In this document: piece by piece, positions 42,640-51,368 of the stretch
Layout: the number at the start of each line of letters is the position of its first letter
Position numbering within the stretch: the first letter of the stretch is position 1
NCBI GenBank assembly: GCA_005239465.1
Contig: SPAW01000035.1
Location: 158,382-222,381 of the forward strand
Origin: Nitrospira sp.
GTDB taxonomy: Bacteria; Nitrospirota; Nitrospiria; Nitrospirales; Nitrospiraceae
Reading direction: 5' to 3'
Length of the DNA: 64,000 nt
Notes under the pieces: model-generated
Databases searched by the model: none
What the model was told of the DNA's origin: nothing
Seen by the model: the letters and a program-made list of their open reading frames with translations, nothing else
Program-made: the position numbers and the translations under genes

Positions 42640-43641
42640 ATGTCAGCCTCAGAATCCCCAGAGTCAGTCACGACGGAGGTCCGCTGGACTGACGGCGCGC
42701 TCAAGCGAATGGAGCGTGCGCCGATGTTCCTGCGCGGCATGGTTCGCCGTTTGGCAGAAAAAAAGGCGCGGGAACTGGGGTATGAGGAGATCACAGAAGA
42801 TATTCTCGATCAGTTTAAGGGCCAGATGATGGGCCGCATGGGCGGCGAATCCGGGATGGCGTCGGCTGTCGAGGAAATGGAGCGAGGCCATCTCCCTTGG
42901 ACTGCCTCTGCCAAGGAGCGCCTGGCTAACGTGCCCGAGTTCATGCGTGGCATGATCAGGCAAATTGCCGAAGAGATTGCCAAAGAACGTGGCCATCTCG
43001 AAGTGAACGTCGATCTGTTTGAAAAGGTGGAAGCCCTCGGCGATCTCCAAGAAGCCGCTGGGCTTCCGATGGAATGGACCGAGGGGGCGCTCGTACGGCT
43101 TCAGGAAAAGTTAAAACAGTCGCCGCCCATCGCGCTGGAATTCGTCACCGATATGCTGAAGCGCGATACCGAGGATCTGGCCAGGGATAAGAAGTTGACC
43201 CGTATCGATGAAGCTGTCCTTCGCGAACTGTGGGAGGCACCCCAAGAACGGGTCGCCTGGACCGACGAGGCCTGGAAACGGCTGCAAACCTCACCTGACT
43301 TTGTGCGGAGCGGAATCAGAAAGGCAGCGGAGCGACGGGCAAGGAAGCTCGGGTTGGCCGAAATTGATTCCGACCATCTCACAACGTTCAGAAATCAAGC
43401 GATGATGAAAGCGGTCAAACGCATTCGCTCATTCGGCTATCAGGATCTGACGTTCGATGCGTTCGACACCGCCCTCCAGAAAACCAAACGTCTTCAAGGG
43501 AATGATCAAGCTGAAAAGCGTCTTCAGGAAATCCGAGGCCACTTTGCCGATCCCTCGACCAAGAAACCCGAAGGAGGGACGCTGGGGGCTGAACTCATGG
43601 ATCGTTTCCGCAAATACCTAAAAGGCGAAGGATCACTTTAA
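42640..43641 (+). CDS. multi-copy PCP_red domain protein
   Basis: A 333-aa protein built of four PCP_red-like modules at about 15-60 (VRWTDGALKRMERAPMFLRG), 86-130 (LPWTASAKERLANVPEFMRG), 144-195 (MEWTEGALVRLQEKLKQSPP, divergent) and 206-250 (VAWTDEAWKRLQTSPDFVRS). Each has W-T-x2-A-x2-R-L-x3-P-x-F followed by an Ala/Glu-rich helix ending in G(Y/H/L)xE. The module is known from protochlorophyllide reductase and many non-phototrophs, where it is unexplained. AAGGA 6 nt before the ATG at 42640 favours it over 42634. It is the last gene of the rpsA group. Confidence 0.8.
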   Translation: MSASESPESVTTEVRWTDGALKRMERAPMFLRGMVRRLAEKKARELGYEEITEDILDQFKGQMMGRMGGESGMASAVEEMERGHLPWTASAKERLANVPEFMRGMIRQIAEEIAKERGHLEVNVDLFEKVEALGDLQEAAGLPMEWTEGALVRLQEKLKQSPPIALEFVTDMLKRDTEDLARDKKLTRIDEAVLRELWEAPQERVAWTDEAWKRLQTSPDFVRSGIRKAAERRARKLGLAEIDSDHLTTFRNQAMMKAVKRIRSFGYQDLTFDAFDTALQKTKRLQGNDQAEKRLQEIRGHFADPSTKKPEGGTLGAELMDRFRKYLKGEGSL

Positions 43642-43786
43642 ACAGTCCTAAGCCCTTTCCTTCGGTCGGTGGCGGGTGTGATGCGCGTGAACCGGCCTCA
43701 TCCTATCGGCTCACTCCATTGAAGAGAATCTGATTTGCACGAGAGGACAAGCATCCGGAACAGCTCGGGGCGGTTCCGGATTGTTG

Positions 43787-44107
43787 TCAATGGGTCTCGA
43801 CCGGCTTTGGCCAGAACTTGTGTCGGATTTGGGGGAGCGGTTCGCTATCGAAATTCGGGATATCGTAGAGACATCGGTCGATGGTCGAGACTTCCTCTTC
43901 GGTCAACGGAAGCGTCACTTTCTTCTTCCAGAACTGATCGAGCGTAAAGTAGTCAGCCGACTGCGGTTTTTCGGCCAACAACTCCTGCATCTTCTTGAAG
44001 CCCGGTGTATCGACGCCCGGGATGCGCCCCTTATTCCGATCATGGCACCACCTAATAACCTCAGCAATTCCATACATGGTGATGTCAACGTTCACAATGT
44101 TACCCAT
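43787..44107 (-). CDS. conserved-looking hypothetical protein, 106 aa
   Basis: A cytosolic-looking protein of mixed composition (GNIVNVDITMYGIAEVIRWC, then HDRNKGRIPGVDTPGFKKM, FTLDQFWKKKVTLPLTEEEV). It has no signal, membrane segment or metal motif, and two cysteines far apart. GAGGAGG about 7 nt before the ATG at 44107 supports a real gene. The region between it and the PCP_red gene (43642-43786) is empty. No family is recognised. Confidence 0.65.
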   Translation of the reverse strand: MGNIVNVDITMYGIAEVIRWCHDRNKGRIPGVDTPGFKKMQELLAEKPQSADYFTLDQFWKKKVTLPLTEEEVSTIDRCLYDIPNFDSEPLPQIRHKFWPKPVETH

Positions 44108-44281
44108 GGAGTCCTCCTCAAATGAGGGTTCATTGTAGCTCAGGCTGAGAGTGAAATTCAAAGGTCCATGAGCTCTTTCTGTGAGATTGCCAGGGAGAAT
44201 AAAGCCTCTGTATACTGAGCGTTCCGTACACCATCGCCATAGGTCTATTGGCCCTGTCCTATGCCAGCATAGGAAGGCGGT

Positions 44282-45475
44282 GTGAACGTTTCAAGCCAGG
44301 GGAAATTCCATACGATCAAGGCCATTGTTGGTTTAGCGGCGATGTGTATTGTTGTCGGTGGACTCATGGCCTGTTCAAAAACTGAGCCGTATGATCCTCC
44401 CGATCTCTTCTATTATTTTGCCAGCTATAAGGTCGGCAAGAATCCCACGACCGTTACTACCGGCGATCTGAATCATGATTCTTTAACCGATCTGGTCACC
44501 ACCAATATCGCAAGCAACACCCTCTCGATTCTGCTAGGCAATGGTGACGGGACATTTAAAGATCAAGTACAACTCCATGTGTGCCAGGAACCGCGCGCGC
44601 TCGTGATGGGAAACTTCAATCAGGACGAACACGCCGATATGGCCTTAGCCTGTTCCGGCGGCGACGAAATCGCGCTCTTGCTCGGCCATGGGAATGGAAA
44701 GTTTGAAGAAGGCCAGCACTATCCGGTCCATCGAACCCCGGTCGCCCTCGCGACCGATGATGTAAACGGCGATCACCATCCCGATCTCGTCGTGGCGCTC
44801 CGCAATGACAAGATCAAGATCTTTCTCGGCACAGGGACGGGGGAGTTTCGGCATGGTGCTCAGTACGAATACGGTGACACCCCGACCTCTGTGGCCCTGT
44901 CCGATCTTAATAGCGATGGGAAGCTGGATTTGGTCGTGACGAACGGTGGCCCCATGTCGAACGCGGTCTCGATTTGGCTGGGCAATGGCGACGGCTCCTT
45001 TCGAGACCCCAAAGACTATTCCACGGGGAGGAGGCCACTCGGCGTAAGTTTCGCGGACTTCAATAACGATCGGAACCGCGATCTATTGGTCATTAATGGG
45101 GAGCGAGACAGCTTTACGACGTTTCTCGGCAACGGCAATGCGACATTCCGGCCCGGTAAGGATTCCGGCGCCGATGCCGGTCCCAACTTCGGACTTGCGC
45201 GGGATTTCAACGGAGACCGCTTGGTAGATGTCGCGATTGTAAATCTCCAATCGAATGATCTGTCGATCTTGTTCGGAAAAGGCGATGGCACTTTCCACTA
45301 TCCACCCAGAAACTACCGTACTAAGGCGGGCCCCTTTGCCGTCTCATCCTTTCGCGTGACGACTACGGGGATGGAAGAGCCCGGTTTGGCCATCGCCGAC
45401 AACGGGAGCGGCAGCGTCTCGATCTTCCTCCATCGTGGGCTCAAAACGGTCCCGAAGTCGGATATGAAAGAGTAG
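44282..45475 (+). CDS. FG-GAP/VCBS repeat lipoprotein (predicted beta-propeller)
   Basis: A lipobox (VGGLMAC) follows the signal segment, so the protein is probably lipid-anchored. Six or more repeats follow, each with a calcium-type loop D-x-N-x-D-x3-D (DLNHDSLTD, NFNQDEHAD, DVNGDHHPD, DLNSDGKLD, DFNNDRNRD, DFNGDRLVD) and a LGNGDGTF-like strand, giving a beta-propeller of FG-GAP type. Such domains bind ligands or surfaces. The GTG at 44282 has AGGAAGG upstream. At 397 aa it carries no other domain. Function unknown. Confidence 0.85.
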   Translation: MNVSSQGKFHTIKAIVGLAAMCIVVGGLMACSKTEPYDPPDLFYYFASYKVGKNPTTVTTGDLNHDSLTDLVTTNIASNTLSILLGNGDGTFKDQVQLHVCQEPRALVMGNFNQDEHADMALACSGGDEIALLLGHGNGKFEEGQHYPVHRTPVALATDDVNGDHHPDLVVALRNDKIKIFLGTGTGEFRHGAQYEYGDTPTSVALSDLNSDGKLDLVVTNGGPMSNAVSIWLGNGDGSFRDPKDYSTGRRPLGVSFADFNNDRNRDLLVINGERDSFTTFLGNGNATFRPGKDSGADAGPNFGLARDFNGDRLVDVAIVNLQSNDLSILFGKGDGTFHYPPRNYRTKAGPFAVSSFRVTTTGMEEPGLAIADNGSGSVSIFLHRGLKTVPKSDMKE

Positions 45476-45519
45476 GACCTCGGCATGTGGGGGGATAGAC
45501 CTCGTAATTACCCCTGTTC

Positions 45520-45548
45520 TTGACAGCCTGCGGACCCTTCGCTAGAGT
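45520..45548 (+). promoter_or_regulatory. sigma-70 promoter candidate
   Basis: A perfect TTGACA (45520-45525) and TAGAGT (45543-45548) are 17 bp apart. Transcription would begin near 45555, upstream of the small membrane protein at 45586 and probably the zinc-ribbon and dacA genes. Confidence 0.6.
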
Positions 45549-45585
45549 GGCCGATAGGCAAGACGGCGTACGATTTGCGAGCTCA

Positions 45586-45795
45586 ATGATGGCGCTTCGA
45601 TCCTTTACATGGTGGTTCACGATAGGTTCGCTCATGACCCTCTCCGTGTTGATGGTGCAGGGCGGGATACGTGATTTGTGGGAGGGGACTCAGCCGGCCG
45701 GCGGCACCAACGTATTCGTCTATTTTGGCACGACGCTCCTCGGCGGCGGATTGCTCGCCGGATGCCTTGCGTTGGTGATGAACCGTCTTCGATAA
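45586..45795 (+). CDS. small two-helix membrane protein
   Basis: About 69 aa with two membrane helices (FTWWFTIGSLMTLSVLMVQG and VFVYFGTTLLGGGLLAGCLA) joined by a polar loop (IRDLWEGTQPAGGTN). ATG codons at 45586 and 45589 are both possible; a longer start at 45520 would fall inside the promoter. No family is recognised. It is followed 20 bp on by the zinc-ribbon gene. Confidence 0.6.
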   Translation: MMALRSFTWWFTIGSLMTLSVLMVQGGIRDLWEGTQPAGGTNVFVYFGTTLLGGGLLAGCLALVMNRLR

Positions 45796-45815
45796 GCGGA
45801 GAGGACGGGTAATGT

Positions 45816-46004
45816 ATGCAGTGCCTCAAGTGCAAAGGGTTCATGATGGTGGAACGGCACTATACCCTCATGAATCGGAGGATTTACGCCCGCTGCCTCA
45901 ACTGCGGTTTCTGGATTGATTTAGCCGATCTGCTCCGCTTTTTTCATAAAGTGATTGATAGTGGGGTAAAAGGTGATAAGGTGCGAGAGTCCTATTCGCT
46001 CTGA
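45816..46004 (+). CDS. small zinc-ribbon protein
   Basis: A 62-aa protein with two C-x2-C pairs: MQCLKCKGFM and YARCLNCGFW, 22 residues apart, the layout of a zinc ribbon that binds DNA, RNA or protein. GGAGAGGACGGG precedes the ATG at 45816. It follows the two-helix protein by 20 bp and precedes dacA by 13 bp, suggesting one transcript. No assigned function. Confidence 0.7.
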   Translation: MQCLKCKGFMMVERHYTLMNRRIYARCLNCGFWIDLADLLRFFHKVIDSGVKGDKVRESYSL

Positions 46005-46017
46005 AAGGCGGTATTTG

Positions 46018-46947
46018 ATGCAGAACGATCAGACCCAATGCGATCAGATGCCGCAGTGCCTATGGGGGTCCATGTGTGGTCTTGGGCTAGTCATAGTTCT
46101 GTCCCTTACCACGGTCGCCTGGTCGGCACCTCCGGCCTCTGCGAAAGAAATTCATCATAGGAAACGGGCGGTCCATACCGTCAGCATGTCCCCGCAGGCC
46201 CTTCCATGGAGAACAGTCCCTGCACATAGCGTTCTTTTGAAAGAACTCCGGTCAGGCCGGGTGCTCTATGAGTACGAGTCAGAGAAGCGCCTGTCGCCGG
46301 CTAGTTTGACCAAGATCATGTCGGCCTTGGTGATTCTCGAAAGAGGGCAGTTGGATGAACAGGCGACGGTCAGCAAGAATGCCGCGCGTGCTCCGAAGAC
46401 CCGCCTGCGATTGAAGACAGGTGAAGTGTTTCGCCTGGAAGACTTGCTGAAGGCGATGTTGATCGTCTCCGCCAACGACGCGTGCCTTGCAGCCATCGAA
46501 CATGTCGGGGGCGACGAAGAGCAGTTCGTCATGTTGATGAATGCCAAGGCGGCTGCGATCGGGTTATCCGACACGCATTTCAGCAACGGGTGCGGATTCG
46601 ACGGCCCCGATCACTATTCAACGGCCGAGGATCTCGCAACGCTCAGCGAAGTCGCGATGCAGAACGCCGTGTTCCGAGAACTTGTGCGGGATGAACGAGA
46701 GATCATCACGCCCGTCAGTGGGCACCGTGCGTATGTTTTGCACAATACGAATCGTTTGCTGGGCCGCATCCCTGGTGTGGAAGGGGTGAAGACCGGATTC
46801 ACGTCAAAAGCCGGTCGATGTCTCATTGCCAAGGTATCTCAGAACGGCAGCGATCTGCTGCTCGTCATCCTCAACTCCAACCGCCGCTGGAAGACCGCCA
46901 AGAGTCTGATCGACTACGGTCTCCGGGTTACCGAAACGGTGCGGTAG
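46018..46947 (+). CDS. dacA: D-alanyl-D-alanine carboxypeptidase (penicillin-binding protein 5/6 family)
   Basis: DacA trims the terminal D-Ala from peptidoglycan stem peptides. The penicillin-binding motifs are present in order: SLTK (S-x2-K, catalytic Ser), SAND (S-x-N) and VKTGFT (K-T-G). A signal segment (LGLVIVLSLTTVAW) places it in the periplasm. At 309 aa it lacks the C-terminal PBP5 domain and amphipathic anchor, so it may be soluble. AAAGGCGG 7 nt before the ATG at 46018 fixes the start. It lies 13 bp after the zinc-ribbon gene. Confidence 0.93.
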   Translation: MQNDQTQCDQMPQCLWGSMCGLGLVIVLSLTTVAWSAPPASAKEIHHRKRAVHTVSMSPQALPWRTVPAHSVLLKELRSGRVLYEYESEKRLSPASLTKIMSALVILERGQLDEQATVSKNAARAPKTRLRLKTGEVFRLEDLLKAMLIVSANDACLAAIEHVGGDEEQFVMLMNAKAAAIGLSDTHFSNGCGFDGPDHYSTAEDLATLSEVAMQNAVFRELVRDEREIITPVSGHRAYVLHNTNRLLGRIPGVEGVKTGFTSKAGRCLIAKVSQNGSDLLLVILNSNRRWKTAKSLIDYGLRVTETVR

Positions 46948-47113
46948 CCCTCCTGATTTCTAGTTCAACTCCATTCACCTAGTTTCCTCATCGAGTTGTA
47001 CGAGTTCGGGTCCTGTTGGGGGCCCGTGAGGCGGCTCAACTCAGGCAGGGTTGGGATCAGAAGTCTGATGCCGATCCACTAGGGCTTGTTGATGGCCTGC
47101 AGGGTTCAGAAGA

Positions 47114-47647
47114 TTAGTGCGGCTGGGCGAATTCAATATTGATGTCCTTGCCGAGGTAGTTCACTTGGAAACCTTGCTTGTCGTAGGCCATCACGGCGCC
47201 CATGACGTTTTCATCGCCATACTCTTCTTTGCCCAACAACTTCCGGATATCTTCCGGGCTTTCGCTGTTTAGCACGTTGCGGAAGATGCCTCTGGTCTTG
47301 TGCGCGAAACGGTTATTGATGAAAATCAGATCGACCTTTCCATCCTGTATACGCACACCGGCCATTGGGCCGGTCGGCTTCCGCTGATCGAGGAGGAAGA
47401 TGAAGGTGGCTTCTTGTTCGGCCTTGATTCCGGAGATCTTTTCGTTCACCAGTACTTCGATGGCTTTGGCTTCCGAGTCGCCGAGTTTGATACCGAAGAG
47501 GGAGATGCTATCGCTAGAGATCCCTTTGGGCTCCATCACATCGTTCTTGCTCAATTCATACGGCTCGGCATGAACCAAGGAGACGAACACAGCGAGGGTT
47601 GCCATGAGTACCAAGGCTAGCGTCCACACCGCACTGTTCTCCCTCAT
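47114..47647 (-). CDS. hypothetical secreted protein
   Basis: A 177-aa protein with a signal peptide (WTLALVLMATLAVFVSLVHA, cleavage at VHA-EP). The mature part has alternating strands (SLFGIKLGDSEAKAIEVL, ATFIFLLDQRKP, VRIQDGKVDLIFINN). I recognise no family; LGDSEAKAIEVL followed by a beta sheet recalls small periplasmic domains that monitor a conformation. The ATG at 47647 has GAAGGAGG upstream. It is divergent from the globin gene. Confidence 0.65.
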   Translation of the reverse strand: MRENSAVWTLALVLMATLAVFVSLVHAEPYELSKNDVMEPKGISSDSISLFGIKLGDSEAKAIEVLVNEKISGIKAEQEATFIFLLDQRKPTGPMAGVRIQDGKVDLIFINNRFAHKTRGIFRNVLNSESPEDIRKLLGKEEYGDENVMGAVMAYDKQGFQVNYLGKDINIEFAQPH

Positions 47648-47844
47648 TGACTCCTCCTTCACTCCTATGCCGGTTTGAGAATGGTAATTGTTGTTCGGCT
47701 GGTCGTAATTGGTAGGCTGTGTAAATAATACGTCATTTTAGCCAAGGGATGCCGAACCTGCAAGAAACCAGGATTTCGGCTGTCGGGTGGCGATAGTTCT
47801 GGGGGAGAGCTGATGCAGTCATCACACACAAGGAGGGGAGGCGA

Positions 47845-48294
47845 ATGATGCATCGGAACCGGCTGGTCTTGAGCAGTTTGGTCATGGCAGGGATTGCGTT
47901 CATCGTATCTGGTTGCGCTGGGAAGGAAGCCGCGCCCGGGGGCAAGTCCCTCTACGACCGTCTTGGAGGCAAAGCGGTGATGACTGCAGTCGTGGATCAA
48001 TTCGTGGCCAACGTTATAGCCGATAGTCGCATCAATGGTCGGTTTGCGACGACCGACATTCCTAAACTGAAAGGGAATCTAGTCGATCAGGTGTGCATGG
48101 TAACCGGTGGACCTTGCACGTACAAGGGCCGTGATATGAAAACGACCCATGCGGGGATGAAAATCACCCACGGCGACTTTGACGTTCTGGTCGAGGATCT
48201 CGCCGCGGCGCTGGACAAGTTCAAAGTGCGCGCTCAAGAGAAAGGCGAGCTGCTGAGACTGTTGAGCCCGATGAAGAAAAATATTGTTGAGTAG
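47845..48294 (+). CDS. group I truncated hemoglobin lipoprotein
   Basis: A signal peptide with lipobox (FIVSGC) is followed by a globin: SLYDRLGGKAVMTAVVDQFV is the typical trHb start, and THAGMKITHGDFDVLVEDL carries the proximal histidine (about His102). CTYKGRDM lies before it. Truncated globins bind O2 or NO and can act in NO detoxification. A lipid-anchored globin faces the periplasm, which is unusual. An AGGAGGGG site lies before the ATG at 47845 (a second ATG follows at 47848). 149 aa, full length. Confidence 0.88.
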   Translation: MMHRNRLVLSSLVMAGIAFIVSGCAGKEAAPGGKSLYDRLGGKAVMTAVVDQFVANVIADSRINGRFATTDIPKLKGNLVDQVCMVTGGPCTYKGRDMKTTHAGMKITHGDFDVLVEDLAAALDKFKVRAQEKGELLRLLSPMKKNIVE

Positions 48295-48354
48295 TTGAGG
48301 GTAGGTCGTACATGGCGAGGTGGCGCAGGCTTGTCCGGCCATGGCTGTCTGGAA

Positions 48355-48648
48355 CTATGGCTGTGGCGCCGTCGCCAGCAACATTTCGCCCAGTTGACGA
48401 AGTCCGAGAAAGTAGGCCTGCGAGTCGGTGTCCAGCTCTCCTGTCAGATTGTCCAGTTCTCCCAAACAATCTTTCACGATGGCAACACGTTGGTGATCGA
48501 GTCCCTCGGGGCTGTCCAGGTAGAAGACTACGCAACCGCTGATCACCGTATCGAGCGTCATCAACTGACCCTGGTTTGGGCTTGAAAACCGGGGCCAGTC
48601 ATTTCCGCAATGCTGTTCCCAGGCTGCTGCGATCGTGTATCGAGTCAT
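48355..48648 (-). CDS. hypothetical protein, 97 aa
   Basis: A cytosolic-looking protein: YTIAAAWEQHCGNDWPRF, then TVISGCVVFYLDSPEG, then LGELDNLTGELDTDSQAYFL and LRQLGEMLLA. It has no membrane segment or known motif. GGAG 8 nt before the ATG at 48648 supports it. It lies 25 bp after the membrane protein gene at 48674-49063 on the same strand, and is probably cotranscribed with gdhA. No family is recognised. Confidence 0.6.
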   Translation of the reverse strand: MTRYTIAAAWEQHCGNDWPRFSSPNQGQLMTLDTVISGCVVFYLDSPEGLDHQRVAIVKDCLGELDNLTGELDTDSQAYFLGLRQLGEMLLATAPQP

Positions 48649-48673
48649 CGGATGCTCCGGTGTCCTGTCCGTG

Positions 48674-49063
48674 TCATTCCTGTCCGATCCACCCTAGCGC
48701 ATGGAGAAGCAGCACGGCAAGCGTACACAGGCCGAGCCCCCAGAACCGATAGTCCACATCTTCTCGTCCCAATGACCAGGCCACCAGCCGTTCGCGCCTT
48801 TGTGCGGGAGCGAATGCGAGAAAAAGCCCTTTGCACACCATCCCTCCCGCCGCACAGATCCAGAGCGGCTGATACCGGAGTTCGAGCCCTGCCCAGAACA
48901 ACACGATGCCGGCGACGACCGCAAAGAGTTGCCAGGGCCAGGGGGCGATATTGATCTGAATGGCCGTGCGCACATGGTCGATGACGAATCGAGGGGCCAA
49001 TAACAGGGCCACTCCGTCGGCCAGCCACATGCCGGCAATCATCGCCAGCGCATACTCTTTCAT
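48674..49063 (-). CDS. small membrane protein with four hydrophobic segments
   Basis: A 129-aa protein with helices YALAMIAGMWLADGVALLLA, WPWQLFAVVAGIVLFWAGLEL, LWICAAGGMVCKGLFLAFA and FWGLGLCTLAVLLLHALGW. No family is recognised. The ATG at 49063 is used; an in-frame ATG at 49102 lies close to the gdhA stop and a longer frame would overlap gdhA. It is 44 bp after gdhA. Confidence 0.6.
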   Translation of the reverse strand: MKEYALAMIAGMWLADGVALLLAPRFVIDHVRTAIQINIAPWPWQLFAVVAGIVLFWAGLELRYQPLWICAAGGMVCKGLFLAFAPAQRRERLVAWSLGREDVDYRFWGLGLCTLAVLLLHALGWIGQE

Positions 49064-49107
49064 CGCGGCGCGTCCAAGTCCGAAACTACTATGAGCCGGG
49101 AGCATGC

Positions 49108-50364
49108 TTAAGGATAAAGCCCACGCTGCAGATGAGCCTGGGCAACATGGTCGATCCCGCTCATGAGTGCCGCCATGCGCATCGACGTCCGTCGTTCGGT
49201 CGAGAAATGAAGTGTGCGCTGGAAGGCAGACGTGATGATGTCTTGCAGCCGATGCTGAATCTCCGTTTCGCTCCAAAAGAAGCGTTGAAGATCCTGCACC
49301 CACTCGAAATACGACACGATCACGCCGCCGGAGTTCGCAAGAATATCAGGAATAATGAAGACGCCTTTGTCTTCGAGGATGCGATCGGCATCGAGGGTCG
49401 TGGGACCGTTCGCTCCCTCTGCCAGGATCCGACAGCGCAGGTGGTTGGCATTTTTGCCGGTGATCTGTTCCGAGAGGGCGGCAGGGACGAGCACCGTACA
49501 GTCCAGTTGCAGCAATTCCTCGTTCGTGATCGCGTCCCCCAGCTTTGTGTCGCGAAGCGAATGGCCGGCTGTACGGTAACGCCGGAGCAGCTCCTGAACG
49601 TCCAACCCCTTGGCATTATAGATTCCCCCGCTCGCATCACTAACCGCAATGACGCGCGCGCCCTGTTGCTGCATGATAAGCGCGGTGTGCGAGCCGACAT
49701 TCCCGAATCCTTGAATCGCGACGGTTGCATTCTCGATAGGCATCTTTAAGTAACGGAGCGCTTCCATCGTGACATAGACGACCCCCCGACCCGTGGCTTC
49801 TTCACGACCGAGGCTGCCGCCAAGCGATAAGGGTTTGCCGGTCACCACGCCTGGAACGGCATATCCGACTTGCTGGCTGTAGGTATCCATTATCCACGCC
49901 ATAACTTGAGCGTCGGTTCCCACATCGGGGGCCGGCACATCTTTGTCGGGACCAATGAGTGGGAAGATTTCTGCGGCGTAGCGCCTGGTCAATCGCTGTA
50001 ATTCGGCTTGGGATAATTTCTTAGGAGCAACCTTTACTCCGCCTTTCGCACCGCCGTAGGGCAAACCGGCTAAGGCGCATTTCCACGTCATCCACATCGC
50101 GAGTGCGGCGACCTCGCCGAGACTCACATCCGGGTGGTAGCGGATGCCTCCTTTGGACGGGCCGCGCGACGAGTCATGTTGCACCCGATAGCCGGTAAAG
50201 ACCTCCACCCGCTCATCATCCATCCGAACCGGAAGACTGACGACGAGTGAGCGTTGGGGGAGCTTCAAGCGTTCACGGAGGTTCGGGTCCAGACGCATGG
50301 CCTCCGCTGCCTGATCGAATTGTGCGACCGCAAGACGAAAGGTATGCGTATCAAGTTCCTGCAT
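49108..50364 (-). CDS. gdhA: glutamate dehydrogenase
   Basis: GDH interconverts glutamate and 2-oxoglutarate plus ammonia with NAD(P). The family motifs are GGIRYHPDV, PYGGAKGGVKVAP (catalytic Lys), DVPAPDVGTD, GKPLSLGGSLGREEATGRG and the Rossmann glycines AIQGFGNVGSH, with LAEGANGPTT near the end. At 418 aa it is full length and of the hexameric bacterial/archaeal type. Cofactor preference cannot be judged. It follows lipB by 14 bp on the minus strand and is probably cotranscribed. Confidence 0.96.
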   Translation of the reverse strand: MQELDTHTFRLAVAQFDQAAEAMRLDPNLRERLKLPQRSLVVSLPVRMDDERVEVFTGYRVQHDSSRGPSKGGIRYHPDVSLGEVAALAMWMTWKCALAGLPYGGAKGGVKVAPKKLSQAELQRLTRRYAAEIFPLIGPDKDVPAPDVGTDAQVMAWIMDTYSQQVGYAVPGVVTGKPLSLGGSLGREEATGRGVVYVTMEALRYLKMPIENATVAIQGFGNVGSHTALIMQQQGARVIAVSDASGGIYNAKGLDVQELLRRYRTAGHSLRDTKLGDAITNEELLQLDCTVLVPAALSEQITGKNANHLRCRILAEGANGPTTLDADRILEDKGVFIIPDILANSGGVIVSYFEWVQDLQRFFWSETEIQHRLQDIITSAFQRTLHFSTERRTSMRMAALMSGIDHVAQAHLQRGLYP

Positions 50365-50378
50365 AAGCCCTCGACAAG

Positions 50379-51167
50379 CTACATGATGGATGTGCGCATG
50401 CGAACTATCTCATCGGCGGCAGCGAGGTGTTTGTCTGGATTCTCCTCCACTGTCGACCACTTGAGCGCAAACACAGTACCGAACATCTGAGCCAGATCGT
50501 GCTTGATGTCGTTGATGGAGAGAGCCGTCTTGCGCAGGGCTGCCATGGATGTCACAAGGCAGTCGCTGAATCCGCAAGGATAAATGCGTTGAAAAGGCGT
50601 CAGGTCCATGTCGACGTTGAGCGCGAACCCATGCAAAGTAATCCCACGTTCGACACGTATTCCGATGGAGGCGATCTTCGCTGGCTCAGGCGCCATGACC
50701 CAGACGCCTGGCTTTTTGTCGATTCGGTGGCCGTCAATCTTCCAGAGGTTGAGCACGCGAATAATGATTTCTTCCAGCAGCCAGACCAATTGCCTTGGGC
50801 CTGCGGCATGCTGAGTAAGTCTGAGGATAGGGTACGCTACGATTTGTCCGGGGCCATGGTAGGTCACAGATCCACCGCGATTCACGCGATGCAGTTCTGT
50901 TCCGTTTGCGCGCAAGACGTCTTCGTCGCCTCCCCAGTGCGACACTTGTGCGCATCGTCCCAGCGTGTAGACAGGCTGATGTTCCAGGATCAACACCGTG
51001 TCTGGTCTGAGGTCGAGCATGCGCTCGTTGTGGAGGCGAGACTGCAGATCCCATGCGACTAAATAGGGAACAGGCTCTGTAAAGACAAGGACCGCTCCAG
51101 CCGGAGGGCAGTGAGAATCGGGAGCCGTCGACTCAGCCAGACGCTCAACGACATTCGGGCTAGTCAC
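50379..51167 (-). CDS. lipB: octanoyl-(acyl-carrier-protein) transferase
   Basis: LipB moves octanoate from ACP to lipoyl domains, starting lipoate synthesis. Signatures are LILEHQPVYTLGR, RGGSVTYHGPGQIVAYPIL, the catalytic Lys in KIASIGIRVERG and the catalytic Cys in IYPCGFSDCLVTSM. The GTG at 51167 is chosen because AAGGTGA lies 6 nt upstream; the frame is open to 51290 but the extra 41 residues are low-complexity. About 262 aa. No lipA is nearby; gdhA follows in the same transcript. Confidence 0.93.
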   Translation of the reverse strand: MTSPNVVERLAESTAPDSHCPPAGAVLVFTEPVPYLVAWDLQSRLHNERMLDLRPDTVLILEHQPVYTLGRCAQVSHWGGDEDVLRANGTELHRVNRGGSVTYHGPGQIVAYPILRLTQHAAGPRQLVWLLEEIIIRVLNLWKIDGHRIDKKPGVWVMAPEPAKIASIGIRVERGITLHGFALNVDMDLTPFQRIYPCGFSDCLVTSMAALRKTALSINDIKHDLAQMFGTVFALKWSTVEENPDKHLAAADEIVRMRTSIM

Positions 51168-51317
51168 TGGCTCACCTTCTCTATCGGAGAATGGTGAAGG
51201 CTCATCATGGGCGAGAGAGTTCTTCGTGCCGACAAGGGTACGTCTGTTGAGATGGCGTGAAGATCCCACATAGGACACGTATTGTCGCATAACTGGCTGT
51301 AGGGGGAAAGCCGGATC

Positions 51318-51347
51318 CCGAGGGTACGGCGAACGCCGTGCCCTCGG
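51318..51347 (-). terminator. strong 14-bp hairpin after the sigma-factor gene
   Basis: CCGAGGGTACGGCG and CGCCGTGCCCTCGG form a 14-bp stem (one G-U pair) with a two-base loop, 21 bp past the sigma gene stop. The T-rich tail on the minus strand is weak (CTTTCC), so it may act as an mRNA-stabilising hairpin rather than a classical terminator. Confidence 0.6.
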
Positions 51348-51368
51348 TACGGATGAGTGTCGGGGATC

